Below, piece after piece: positions 11,095 through 19,783 of a DNA stretch of 64,000 nt. This stretch comes from JAVKMO01 sp031539345 (GTDB taxonomy: Bacteria > Bacteroidota > Bacteroidia > Chitinophagales > Chitinophagaceae): the NCBI GenBank assembly GCA_031539345.1, contig JAVKMO010000007.1, positions 1 through 64,000 of the forward strand, read 5' to 3'. The notes beneath the pieces were generated by a model. That model did no database searches. It was given only the letters and a program-made list of their open reading frames with translations, and was not told the origin of the DNA. A program made the translations under genes and the position numbers. Positions within the stretch are counted from its first letter, which is position 1; each line of letters begins with the position of its first letter.

Positions 11095-13707
11095 ATGCCT
11101 CCCAAAACCGCTACAGAAACGCCTTTGATGACACAACATAAAAACATCAAGGCAAAATTTCCTGATGCAATTTTACTGTTTCGAGTAGGCGATTTTTATG
11201 AAACATTTGGTGCAGATGCGGTCATTACAGCAAAAGTTTTAGGCATTACTTTAACCAAAAGAAATAACGGCGACAAGGCATCACAAGAGTTAGCAGGCTT
11301 TCCTCATCATGCGTTAGATATTTATTTACACAAATTAGTCAAAGCCGGCTATCGTGTTGCCATTTGCGACCAACTAGAAGACCCTAAAACAGTGAAGGGA
11401 ATTGTTAAACGAGGCGTTACAGAAGTTGTTACACCTGGGCTTGCAAGTGATGACAAAAGTTTAGACCAAAGCAGCAATAATTTTTTGTGTGCATTGAATG
11501 AACGAGATGGCTCTTTTGGCATTGCATTTATCGACATTACAACCGGCGATTTTTTTATCAGCGAAGGCAATGAAGAGTACGTTGATAAACTGTTACAAAG
11601 TTTAAAACCGTCAGAGGTTTTATTCTCAAAACCTTATAGCTCTACGTTTAAAACAAAGTTTGGTTCAAAATATTTCACCTATTCCTTAGATGAATGGATA
11701 TTTTCTTATGACTATGGCTTAGACAAATTATTACAACAATTCGCTGTACATTCTTTAAAAGGCTTTGGCATAGAATCTCTCCAGCAAGGCATTATCGCGG
11801 CTGGCGTTATTATTCATTATTTAAAAGAAACTGAACATCATCAATTGCAACAAATCAATACCATTCACAGAATGGATAAAGATGATTATTTGTGGATGGA
11901 TCAGTTTACGATTAAAAATTTAGAGCTCTTTACGCCACATGGCGAATCCTCATTGTCTTTGTTCAATACAATTAACAATACTGCAAGCCCAATGGGGGCA
12001 AGGCTTTTAAAGAAGTGGATTATTTTTCCTCTCAAGCATAAACAGAGCATTGAAAAACGATTGAACGGCGTAGATTTTTTTATTCAACACGAATCGATAC
12101 GTAAAGAGATTAAAAATGCGATTACGCAAATTGGAGACATCGAACGTTTTATCGTCAAAATTCCTTTAAAAAAAATTAACCCTCGCGAGTTAAAACATAT
12201 TGCAAAAGCCTTAGACTTCATACAACAAATCAAAAACGGCTTAAACAAATGCGACAATGAATTGTTGCAAAGTTTAGGCGAACATTTGAATGCATGCAGT
12301 TTAATCGCAAAAAAAATTCATTCCACTTTAGTCGAACAGCCACCCCTAAACAGTGCCAAAGGAGAACTTATTCAAAAAGGAATTGATGCTGAGTTAGACG
12401 AATTGAAATCTTTACGCAGTGATGCCAAGCAACATTTAGACATTTTGCTACAGCAAGAAATTGCACAGACGGGAATCAGTTCATTAAAAATTCACTTTAA
12501 TAATGTGTTTGGTTATTATTTAGAAGTGTCGCATACGCATAAAAATAAAGTTCCTTCAACATGGATACGCAAGCAAACACTTGTTCAAGCAGAGCGATAC
12601 ATTACGCCTGAATTAAAAATTTTTGAAGAAAAAATTTTACACGCAGAAGATAAAATCTTAGCCATAGAAACAGTCGTGTATCAGAATTTATTGGTTGCTT
12701 TACAAGAATATATTCAAGCCATTCAATTCAATGCTCAGTGCCTTGCACAAATTGATTGCCTCATTTGCTTTGCACACAATGCAATAAAATACAACTATTG
12801 TAAGCCTGTTATTCATGAAGGATTAAATATTTCTATGACCGAAGGCAGACATGCTGTAATAGAAAGAAACATGAAAAACGGCGAACATTATGTGCCAAAC
12901 GATATTTATATTGACGTAGAAGACACTCAAATTATGATTCTTACAGGGCCAAATATGAGTGGAAAAAGTGCCATTTTACGCCAAGTGGCATTGAGTATTT
13001 TACTTACACATATTGGCAGTTATGTGCCTTGCAAAGCGGCACATATTCCTTTAACGGATAAGATTTTTACTCGCGTTGGTGCGAGCGATAATATGAGTGC
13101 TGGAGAAAGTACATTCATGGTTGAGATGAATGAAACTGCAAGTATTTTGAATAATATTTCTGAACGAAGTTTGATTTTATTAGACGAAATTGGAAGAGGC
13201 ACAAGCACCTATGACGGCATTTCGATTGCGTGGAGTATGGTAGAATATTTACATCATCATTTACCTTTTCAACCAAAAACTTTGTTTGCAACGCACTATC
13301 ACGAATTGAATGATTTAGAAAAAAAATTAGCCCGTGTAAAAAATTATCACGTGTCTTATACAGAAGTAAACCAAAAAATCATTTTTTTAAGAAAGCTCGT
13401 TCTTGGTGGAATTAAAAACAGTTTTGGTATTCATGTTGCAAAAATGGCAGGTTTTCCGCCTACAATTATTCAGCGTGCCGAAACAATTTTAAAACAATTA
13501 GAACAAAGCTCTCCTGCCGAGGTAACGTCAATACAAGCAGAACTTTTTTCGCCACTACAAGTGAATCTGCACGATGAAAAAGCAATTCAACTGAAACAAT
13601 TTCAAGATTATTTTAATGCCCTTGACGTGCACACGATAACGCCAATTGAAGCCCTCATCAAATTGAATGAATTAAAACAATTGCTCCATTCACACAATAA
13701 AAATTAA
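11095..13707 (+). CDS. mutS: DNA mismatch repair protein MutS
   Basis: Mismatch recognition ATPase of 870 residues, full length for the MutS1 family. The N-terminal mismatch-binding motif is in FRVGDFYETFGADA (near residue 36), with the Phe-x-Glu wedge. The Walker A GPNMSGKS is at about 618-625, Walker B LILLDEIGRGTS near 694 and the signature ATHYHEL near 735. The C-terminal helix-turn-helix (KMAGFPPTIIQRAE) is also present. mutL is not in the window. A terminator-like hairpin begins at the stop codon. Confidence 0.98.
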   Translation: MPPKTATETPLMTQHKNIKAKFPDAILLFRVGDFYETFGADAVITAKVLGITLTKRNNGDKASQELAGFPHHALDIYLHKLVKAGYRVAICDQLEDPKTVKGIVKRGVTEVVTPGLASDDKSLDQSSNNFLCALNERDGSFGIAFIDITTGDFFISEGNEEYVDKLLQSLKPSEVLFSKPYSSTFKTKFGSKYFTYSLDEWIFSYDYGLDKLLQQFAVHSLKGFGIESLQQGIIAAGVIIHYLKETEHHQLQQINTIHRMDKDDYLWMDQFTIKNLELFTPHGESSLSLFNTINNTASPMGARLLKKWIIFPLKHKQSIEKRLNGVDFFIQHESIRKEIKNAITQIGDIERFIVKIPLKKINPRELKHIAKALDFIQQIKNGLNKCDNELLQSLGEHLNACSLIAKKIHSTLVEQPPLNSAKGELIQKGIDAELDELKSLRSDAKQHLDILLQQEIAQTGISSLKIHFNNVFGYYLEVSHTHKNKVPSTWIRKQTLVQAERYITPELKIFEEKILHAEDKILAIETVVYQNLLVALQEYIQAIQFNAQCLAQIDCLICFAHNAIKYNYCKPVIHEGLNISMTEGRHAVIERNMKNGEHYVPNDIYIDVEDTQIMILTGPNMSGKSAILRQVALSILLTHIGSYVPCKAAHIPLTDKIFTRVGASDNMSAGESTFMVEMNETASILNNISERSLILLDEIGRGTSTYDGISIAWSMVEYLHHHLPFQPKTLFATHYHELNDLEKKLARVKNYHVSYTEVNQKIIFLRKLVLGGIKNSFGIHVAKMAGFPPTIIQRAETILKQLEQSSPAEVTSIQAELFSPLQVNLHDEKAIQLKQFQDYFNALDVHTITPIEALIKLNELKQLLHSHNKN

Positions 13708-13754
13708 AGCCAATTTTGTACGCTTGTTTTTTTTCTATTGTCAATTTGGCTTTT
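13706..13754 (+). terminator. Terminator-like hairpin after mutS
   Basis: AAAGCCAA (13706-13713, starting within the mutS stop codon) pairs perfectly with TTGGCTTT (13746-13753), with a 32-base T-rich loop. A second short hairpin follows at 13766-13784 (AAAGAC/GTCTTT) and leads into a T/C-rich run, so the pair may act together to separate mutS from dnaK. Confidence 0.45.
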
Positions 13755-13879
13755 CTGAATAAAAAAAAGACCCTATCTGTCTTTCTTCTTTAAAAACAAA
13801 TTGTGGCACACCATTTGATAAAATACGTGCGTATCAATACAAACACAATTTTCATTCAACAATAAAAACTAAACACTTT

Positions 13880-15763
13880 ATGGGAAAAATTATCGGTATA
13901 GACCTTGGCACAACAAATAGTTGTGTGGCTGTAATGGAAGGCAATGAACCTGCAGTAATTGCGAACGACGAAGGACGGCGAACCACGCCATCAATTATTG
14001 GCTTTTTAAAAAATGGCGAAAGAAAAATTGGCGACCCTGCAAAACGCCAATCAGTAACCAATCCTTCAAACACAATTATGAGCGTAAAACGCTTTATGGG
14101 CGCCCGTTTTGACGATGTCAGTCAAGAAGCATCTCAATTTAATTACAAAGTAGTCAAAGGCGATAACAACATTTGCAAAGTAGATATTGACGGAAAATTT
14201 TACAGCCCACAAGAACTATCTGCAATGATTTTACAAAAAATGAAAAAAACGGCAGAAGATTATTTAGGGCAAGATGTTACAGAAGCCGTGATTACAGTGC
14301 CCGCTTATTTTAATGACTCACAACGCCAAGCGACAAAAGAAGCAGGTGAAATTGCGGGATTAAATGTTAGAAGAATTATCAACGAACCTACTGCAGCAGC
14401 ACTTGCGTATGGCTTAGACAAAAAAGGAAAAGATTCAAAGATTGCTGTATTTGATTTGGGCGGCGGAACATTTGACGTGTCTATTTTAGATTTAGGAGAC
14501 GGCATTTTTGAAGTCAAATCTACCAACGGAGACACCCATTTAGGCGGTGATGATTTTGACAAAGCTATTATGGATTGGCTTGTTGCAGAATTTAAAAAAG
14601 ACGAAAACATGGATTTGCAAAAAGACCCCATGGCTTGGCAACGTTTAAAAGAAGCAGCAGAAAAAGCAAAAATCGAATTATCTTCTTCAAGCGAAACAGA
14701 AATCAACCTCCCTTATATTACAGCCATCGATGGTGCTCCAAAACATTTGGTCAGAAAATTAAGCCGTGCAAAATTTGAACAACTGAGCGACAGTTTAATC
14801 AATAGAACCATTGCACCTTGTGAAAATGCCTTGAAAGATGCTGGTTATACGGCTTCAGACATTGACGAAGTGATTTTAGTTGGCGGTTCTACACGTATTC
14901 CAAAAATTCAAGAAATTGTAGAAAAAATATTTCAGAAAAAACCTTCTAAAGGTGTCAATCCTGATGAAGTTGTGGCAATTGGGGCGTGCATACAAGGTGC
15001 AGTTTTAAGCGGAGACATCAAAGATGTTTTACTATTAGACGTAACTCCCCTATCACTTGGCATTGAAACGATGGGCGGCGTAATGACAAAATTGATAGAA
15101 TCTAACACAACCATTCCAACAAAAAAATCAGAAACATTTAGCACTGCTTCTGACAATCAACCAGGCGTTCAAATACACGTATTACAAGGTGAACGATCAA
15201 TGGCAAAAGACAACAAGAGTTTGGGTATGTTTAATCTCGAAGGTATTCCTGCCGCACCACGAGGCGTTCCTCAAATTGAAGTAATGTTTGATATTGATGC
15301 CAATGGAATTTTAAGCGTATCGGCAAAAGATAAAGGAACTGGAAAAACACAAAACATTAGAATTGAAGCAGGCTCTGGCTTATCAAAAGAAGATATTGAA
15401 CGCATGAAAAATGAAGCCAAAGCAAACGAAACCGCAGACAAAGAAATCAAAGAAAAAACAGAAAAATTAAACGCCGCTGACAGCCTTATTTTCACCACAG
15501 AAAAACAAATGAAAGAGATGGGCGATAAATTAAGTGCCGATAAAAAAGAACCCATAGAAGCCGCTCTTGCAAAATTAAAACAAGCACATCAACAACAAGA
15601 TATGGCAAGTATTGAAAGTACATCACAAGAGCTTCAAACAGCTTTAATGGCGGTTGCTGAAGAGTTGTACAAAAACGCACCTCAAGATGCAAATGCCCCA
15701 AATGCAAATACAGCAAGTAATAATGACAACGTAAAAGATGCTGATTTTGAAGAGGTAAAATAA
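13880..15763 (+). CDS. dnaK: Chaperone protein DnaK (Hsp70)
   Basis: Hsp70 chaperone of 627 residues that refolds cytosolic proteins in ATP cycles with DnaJ and GrpE. The N-terminal phosphate loop [16 protein letters not shown], the ATPase motifs [28 protein letters not shown] and [11 protein letters not shown], and the adenine-binding [11 protein letters not shown] are all intact. The substrate-binding domain begins after [11 protein letters not shown]. The C-terminus ends with the conserved acidic DADFEEVK. grpE and dnaJ are not adjacent. The ATG at 13880 gives the canonical start [10 protein letters not shown]. The upstream 172 bases hold two terminator-like hairpins; I found no clear promoter box. 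Confidence 0.99.
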   Translation: MGKIIGIDLGTTNSCVAVMEGNEPAVIANDEGRRTTPSIIGFLKNGERKIGDPAKRQSVTNPSNTIMSVKRFMGARFDDVSQEASQFNYKVVKGDNNICKVDIDGKFYSPQELSAMILQKMKKTAEDYLGQDVTEAVITVPAYFNDSQRQATKEAGEIAGLNVRRIINEPTAAALAYGLDKKGKDSKIAVFDLGGGTFDVSILDLGDGIFEVKSTNGDTHLGGDDFDKAIMDWLVAEFKKDENMDLQKDPMAWQRLKEAAEKAKIELSSSSETEINLPYITAIDGAPKHLVRKLSRAKFEQLSDSLINRTIAPCENALKDAGYTASDIDEVILVGGSTRIPKIQEIVEKIFQKKPSKGVNPDEVVAIGACIQGAVLSGDIKDVLLLDVTPLSLGIETMGGVMTKLIESNTTIPTKKSETFSTASDNQPGVQIHVLQGERSMAKDNKSLGMFNLEGIPAAPRGVPQIEVMFDIDANGILSVSAKDKGTGKTQNIRIEAGSGLSKEDIERMKNEAKANETADKEIKEKTEKLNAADSLIFTTEKQMKEMGDKLSADKKEPIEAALAKLKQAHQQQDMASIESTSQELQTALMAVAEELYKNAPQDANAPNANTASNNDNVKDADFEEVK

Positions 15764-15781
15764 GTCCCCCTTTCAAAAAAC

Positions 15782-15819
15782 AAAAACCTTGTTATAGAGT
15801 AATCTGTAACAAGGTTTTT
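15782..15819 (+). terminator. Strong terminator after dnaK
   Basis: A perfect 13-bp stem, AAAAACCTTGTTA (15782-15794) with TAACAAGGTTTTT (15807-15819), has a 12-base loop and flanking A and T runs. It can therefore work for dnaK on the plus strand and, from the other side, for the methyltransferase gene. Confidence 0.9.
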
Positions 15820-15897
15820 TTTATGCTCTAACAGTTTAAGGCTTTGCGATGGACGAAATTTTTACCCCAAATATTGATCCAGAGAACCAATTTTTTA

Positions 15898-17250
15898 TTA
15901 ACCACAAATATGTCTATGAAGCACTGAACCGCCACTTTTGGCAAACTGCTGTTGTGCGATAGCCCTTTTATTGTTATCAAGTTTATCTAAATATTTTACA
16001 CATTCTTCTGCGATTGCTTCTGCTAACGGTGGGGGAACTGCATTTCCAACGTGTTCACACCTTTTTGTATGGCTTCCAACAAATTTATAATCTATTGGAA
16101 ATCCTGTAATAATTGCAGCTTCTCTCACTGTTATACTTCTATGTTCAATAGGGTGAACTGGAAAATTGCTATGACCAGGAACAAGGGTTGGTGCTAAAGA
16201 ATTCATATCTAAACGCATTGTGTTACCTCTAGAATAGAAATTGCTTATTTTCAATTCTTCTGGTAGTTCATTCATTCTCTCTTGTATGTTACCGCCTGCA
16301 TTAATAAATTTAAACCTATCAACAGTTTTTTTAGAATGGTTCATAGGGTCATTATCAATGTCTTTTTTATTTTTATAGTCAATTTTTCTTAATGCTTCGC
16401 CAATTGTTATTGGTTTTAAAAAAGTAATGTCATTATCTAAATTATCAAAGTCCATTTTTGTAGAAATATCATATGAATGATATTTTGGAAGTGGATATTG
16501 GAAATTATTTGGTAAATCTTTTCTTGTTGCTACAATTATTACCCTTTCTCTTTTAGTTGAAGAGCCATACCAAGCAGTATTTAAAATTTTATGAGAAACG
16601 TTATATCCTATTTTATCATAGATTTTATAAATATCTTCAATAACAGAAATTAAATAGTGATTTTCTTCTAATATCTTAAACAAATTCTCTTTTTCTTTTC
16701 TTAAAAAAAGTCCATTTTGTAAAAACTCATCAGTTATATTATTTTTCTTTCTTAATTCTGCTTTTTTTCCTTTATAGTTTTCTAATTGTTGCCAAACGTA
16801 ATCAACTTTTTGTTTTATTTCTATTGGAGTTTCTTCTGATAAAACTTTGCCATTTAAAAATGCTTTTACATTTTCAATAATACTAATTTTTGGTTTTGTT
16901 TCATTTACAAGTTCTAATTGTTTGTGATAAAAATAATTTCTTTCATCATTTGGAGAACGTTCTCCTGCTAAACTAAATCCTTTACAAACAATACCTCCAA
17001 ACAGAACATCAAGTTCTGTTTTTTCTAATTTTATATTTTTTAAAAGTTTATCTACATTAATATCAATAATGCTATTATGGTCAATATATGCAGTTTCTTT
17101 TATTTCAGGATTATTTAATAATAAAGTATTAATACAGTCTATATTATTGTCATTAATATACACGGATTTAAAGTTATTTTTTTTAAATCCTATGTGCGAA
17201 CCACCTGCTCCTACAAAGGTTTCAAATATTGTATATTGTTTTTTTTTCAT
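15898..17250 (-). CDS. DNA (cytosine-5-)-methyltransferase with variant motif IV
   Basis: Modification enzyme of a type II restriction-modification pair, 450 residues. Motif I is FVGAGGSHIGF (12-22). Motif IV reads GGIVCKGFS (85-93), keeping the catalytic Cys (C89) but lacking the usual Pro-Cys-Gln. Motif VI is ENV (126-128). Motif VIII reads STKRERV (231-237) instead of the usual PQ-x-R-x-R. A variable target-recognition region follows, then motif IX (REAAIITGFP) and motif X (GNAVPPPLAEAIA, from residue 402). The gene is very AT-rich compared with dnaK, suggesting transfer. Its start overlaps the end of the nuclease gene by 29 bases. The last twenty or so residues after motif X look non-conserved. 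Target sequence unknown. Confidence 0.88.
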   Translation of the reverse strand: MKKKQYTIFETFVGAGGSHIGFKKNNFKSVYINDNNIDCINTLLLNNPEIKETAYIDHNSIIDINVDKLLKNIKLEKTELDVLFGGIVCKGFSLAGERSPNDERNYFYHKQLELVNETKPKISIIENVKAFLNGKVLSEETPIEIKQKVDYVWQQLENYKGKKAELRKKNNITDEFLQNGLFLRKEKENLFKILEENHYLISVIEDIYKIYDKIGYNVSHKILNTAWYGSSTKRERVIIVATRKDLPNNFQYPLPKYHSYDISTKMDFDNLDNDITFLKPITIGEALRKIDYKNKKDIDNDPMNHSKKTVDRFKFINAGGNIQERMNELPEELKISNFYSRGNTMRLDMNSLAPTLVPGHSNFPVHPIEHRSITVREAAIITGFPIDYKFVGSHTKRCEHVGNAVPPPLAEAIAEECVKYLDKLDNNKRAIAQQQFAKSGGSVLHRHICG

Positions 17251-18382
17251 TAAGAATGCTTATTAAATTGTCAATATACGGTTTTGATTTAGTGTATTTT
17301 ATAACATTTTCTTTCAATGATTTTTCATTCATTTCCAAAGGATTATAATTAATAATTCTATTTGAATTTCTTGGTTTAAAATCAATACAACCAAAGTCAT
17401 CTCTTAATATATTGAGCCAAGAAGATAAATATCTTGTTTCTGATTGTGTTAAAAATAACACATCTTTATTTGAAAATTGTGAAACAATTTCTGCACGAAT
17501 TATTTTTAAATCTTGGTTAATATTTTGATTTGCTTTTGTGAAATAATTTAATAAAGTTTCTACGTAAGGTTTGATATAAGAGTTATACATCATTATTAAA
17601 AAATCTTCAAAATCACACATTCCAAATTCAAGTCCCGATTTAGTTGGTAAATTATTAGAATTAATTAAGCCAAGTGAGGATAAACTTATCCAAGCATTTC
17701 GCCAATTATTATTATTAATTGAATTAGTTTTTTTAATTTCTAATTCAACTTCTGTTCTTTTAACATTAGCTATATTTTTGATTTTTAAAAAACATAAATA
17801 TCTCAAAAGCATATAAATTTCAAATAGTCTTGTATCTCGTACATAATATTGTGAAATACTTGTCAAAGAGTTATTTTCAACAGTAGAAAGAGTTTTTAAT
17901 TCTTCTTCTGATATTCTTCTTGCAACTTTGTTAGAATCGTTAATCTCAACTATATAAGTTGATTTTGGATATTTAAATTTACCAATGTTAAAATTCGTGT
18001 TATTAAATGCAGAAGAAGGAACTAATAAAATGCTATTAAAAAACTTGCTGTATTGAATACCCTTTGAGGATATATTTTGCTCATTGAAATATTCATATTG
18101 TAAAACCTGTCCAATTCCTCTAACATAATCGGTTACACCAATGTCGCCTGCTTTACATTCAATTATTGCTCTTATTTGATTATTATAAACAAAGGTAAAA
18201 TCGGCTGTAATACCATTAATATATCTGTCTTCGTGAATTAGATTTAATTTTGTTAAATCATCTGGCAAATTTAAAATAGATAGTAAATCAGATTTAATAT
18301 TGTCATTTTTAATAACTAAATCGTGAAAATGTTTTTCTCTAATGTTATCTTGTTCAATAATTTGCCTATCTATACTATTCAT
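17222..18382 (-). CDS. Type II restriction endonuclease, PD-(D/E)XK fold
   Basis: A 386-residue protein directly upstream of, and overlapping, the cytosine methyltransferase gene. Residues 56-77 carry the nuclease signature: D61 in GITADFTF, then E75-C-K77 in AIIECKAGD, the D-x(13)-E-x-K arrangement that binds the catalytic metal. The rest is rich in Asn, Ile and Lys, and I recognise no specific restriction family in it. By position (R before M, same strand, overlapping) it is the partner nuclease. G+C is about 20-25% in sampled lines against about 40% in dnaK, which points to horizontal acquisition. Cleavage site unknown. Confidence 0.78.
   Translation of the reverse strand: MNSIDRQIIEQDNIREKHFHDLVIKNDNIKSDLLSILNLPDDLTKLNLIHEDRYINGITADFTFVYNNQIRAIIECKAGDIGVTDYVRGIGQVLQYEYFNEQNISSKGIQYSKFFNSILLVPSSAFNNTNFNIGKFKYPKSTYIVEINDSNKVARRISEEELKTLSTVENNSLTSISQYYVRDTRLFEIYMLLRYLCFLKIKNIANVKRTEVELEIKKTNSINNNNWRNAWISLSSLGLINSNNLPTKSGLEFGMCDFEDFLIMMYNSYIKPYVETLLNYFTKANQNINQDLKIIRAEIVSQFSNKDVLFLTQSETRYLSSWLNILRDDFGCIDFKPRNSNRIINYNPLEMNEKSLKENVIKYTKSKPYIDNLISILNEKKTIYNI
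17239..17247 (-). repeat. A9 homopolymer in the R/M gene overlap
   Basis: Nine A residues on the minus strand follow directly after the methyltransferase ATG and also lie in the last codons of the nuclease gene. The methyltransferase frame is one base forward of the nuclease frame here. Losing one A would therefore join the two frames without a stop. Confidence 0.9.
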
Positions 18383-18407
18383 AATTCAGTCTATACTTAA
18401 TTCAGTC
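18382..18407 (-). repeat. Direct repeats at the 5' end of the restriction gene
   Basis: TAATTCAGTC occurs at 18382-18391 and 18398-18407, 16 bases apart, with a third partial copy TAATTCA at 18411-18417. CTATACT also occurs twice (18370-18376, and 18391-18397 between the two copies). The repeats lie between a -7-like box and the nuclease start codon, where an operator could be. No controller protein is recognised. Confidence 0.5.
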
Positions 18408-18614
18408 CAATAATTCATGTTTCAAACATATAAAAAAAATGTTGATTTTATGGTCTGTTTTTAATTTCAGAGTCTCTTCTCTGATAGGATTTCGCATATC
18501 ACGTGAAGCCCCTCCGATGTGCAAAATCCCTAGGCTTTTGCACATCTCATAAATACACGCAATAGTATCATTTTTCAAATCAAAATAATGTTTCAACCAT
18601 GTAGCGTAACCCAT
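18402..18614 (-). CDS. Small unrecognised reading frame upstream of the restriction gene
   Basis: A 70-codon frame beginning MGYATWLKHYFDLKNDTIAC, same strand as the R-M genes and ending about 20 bases before the nuclease start. Its middle section (18475-18546) is close to 48% G+C by count, far above the flanking DNA, and contains a perfect 11-bp hairpin. It does not resemble the XRE-type controller proteins that often precede restriction genes; no helix-turn-helix is visible. It may be a remnant of an older gene, a structured RNA or a real small protein. I cannot assign a function. Confidence 0.25.
   Translation of the reverse strand: MGYATWLKHYFDLKNDTIACIYEMCKSLGILHIGGASRDMRNPIREETLKLKTDHKINIFFICLKHELLD
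18423..18430 (-). promoter_or_regulatory. Candidate promoter -7 box for the R-M operon
   Basis: TATGTTTG on the minus strand is an exact match to the Bacteroidota -7 box TAnnTTTG, about 40 bases upstream of the nuclease ATG. No TTG at the -33 position is evident. Confidence 0.4.
18516..18546. repeat. Perfect 11-bp inverted repeat in a GC-rich patch
   Basis: GATGTGCAAAA (18516-18526) and TTTTGCACATC (18536-18546) flank a 9-base loop containing the palindrome CCTAGG. No T run follows on either strand, so it is not an ordinary terminator. It lies between the R-M genes and the TlpA-like gene. Confidence 0.7.
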
Positions 18615-18649
18615 TTTGATACCAAAAAAACCTATATCTATATTCCTCT

Positions 18650-19759
18650 CTATTTTTTCAATAAGCTATCAAGTACTTTATTGAGCTGTTGTGGTTCGAT
18701 ACCCATAGCAACAATCGTTCCTTTTGCATCAATCAATACGGTATTAGGAATGGATTCAATTTTATAGGTTTGAGCAATATCATTTCCCCACCCTTTTAGG
18801 TCGGAAATATGCGTCCATGTAAGTTTGTCTTTTTGAATCGCTTTTACCCAAAGTTCTTTTTCAGCGTCTAAAGAAATACCAATAATTTCTAACCCAAGCG
18901 GATGATATTTTTCATACAGACGAACCAAAGCAGGATTGTTTTGTCTGCAAGGTTTACACCAACTTGCCCAAAAATCTAAAAGCACAAGTTTGCCTCTATA
19001 GTCGCTTAGTTGTACTAGTTTATCGTCCGGTGTATTTTGTTTAAATTCAGGTGCTAATTGTCCTATTTTAGGCTCTGGTTTAGCAATTTGTTTTATGCGT
19101 GTAGCATAATAGCTTGCTTGCACGTCTTTACTTAATGTATTCAATACGGCAAGGGTTTTATCAGACGTACTTTGCGTTGAAACCATATTGATTAAAAGCA
19201 CATAAGCAGCAATGACCGAGTTGTTATGAGTGTTAATAAATAGGCTGTCCGACAACATTTTTTCTTCACCCAATTTTTTTAATGCTGCATCAGCTTTTTG
19301 ATATAAAGCTTCGCTTGGGTTTTCTCTTAAAGTTTGAAAGTCTTTGGCAATAGAGTCATATTGCGTAGTAATTTTTTTTAGAATGATGCCGTATTCTTCA
19401 AAGTCTTTCTGTGCTTGAGTGCCTATAATTTGTACATCTTTTAAAAAAGTATCGTTGATTGTTAGGGTTGTTGTGCCTGTTCCTACAAAAAAGTCTTTAA
19501 AACTTCTCGTGTTTTTGAGAACGAGTTGATATTGTAAAATTTCTTTTTGATTTTTTTGAATGCTGGCTTTTCCTTCTTTGATGATCAGCGTGTCAATAAT
19601 TGGTTTTTGGTCTGTTGTGTTTTCACTGACTAAAAACAAAGTGTCCGTATTTGCATTTTTAAAATTCACTTCAATTGTAACATTGTTTTTTTTTCCACTA
19701 CAAGCAAAGACACTCAGAATGATAACAATACAAGAGAAACTTTTAATCGTTTTTTTCAT
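18650..19759 (-). CDS. TlpA/ResA-type thiol-disulfide oxidoreductase lipoprotein
   Basis: A 369-residue exported lipoprotein. The N-terminus is a signal peptide ending at a lipobox-like LSVFAC with the lipidated Cys at residue 20. Residues 25-220 form a DUF4369-type beta and helical domain common in Bacteroidota. A thioredoxin-fold AhpC/TSA-like domain starts near 230, with the active site FWASWCKPCRQNNP and the cis-Pro region SIPNTVLID. It probably reduces or oxidises periplasmic protein thiols, for example in cytochrome c maturation. It starts 24 bases after the second clpP gene on the same strand and may be the last gene of that operon. Confidence 0.88.
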   Translation of the reverse strand: MKKTIKSFSCIVIILSVFACSGKKNNVTIEVNFKNANTDTLFLVSENTTDQKPIIDTLIIKEGKASIQKNQKEILQYQLVLKNTRSFKDFFVGTGTTTLTINDTFLKDVQIIGTQAQKDFEEYGIILKKITTQYDSIAKDFQTLRENPSEALYQKADAALKKLGEEKMLSDSLFINTHNNSVIAAYVLLINMVSTQSTSDKTLAVLNTLSKDVQASYYATRIKQIAKPEPKIGQLAPEFKQNTPDDKLVQLSDYRGKLVLLDFWASWCKPCRQNNPALVRLYEKYHPLGLEIIGISLDAEKELWVKAIQKDKLTWTHISDLKGWGNDIAQTYKIESIPNTVLIDAKGTIVAMGIEPQQLNKVLDSLLKK

Positions 19760-19783
19760 AAGAGAATTAGTTTTAAAATGAGT

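Noticed and set aside
18402..18614. Controller (C) protein of the R-M system
   Set aside because: The size and position fit, but the sequence has no helix-turn-helix pattern and the repeats lie after, not before, this frame.
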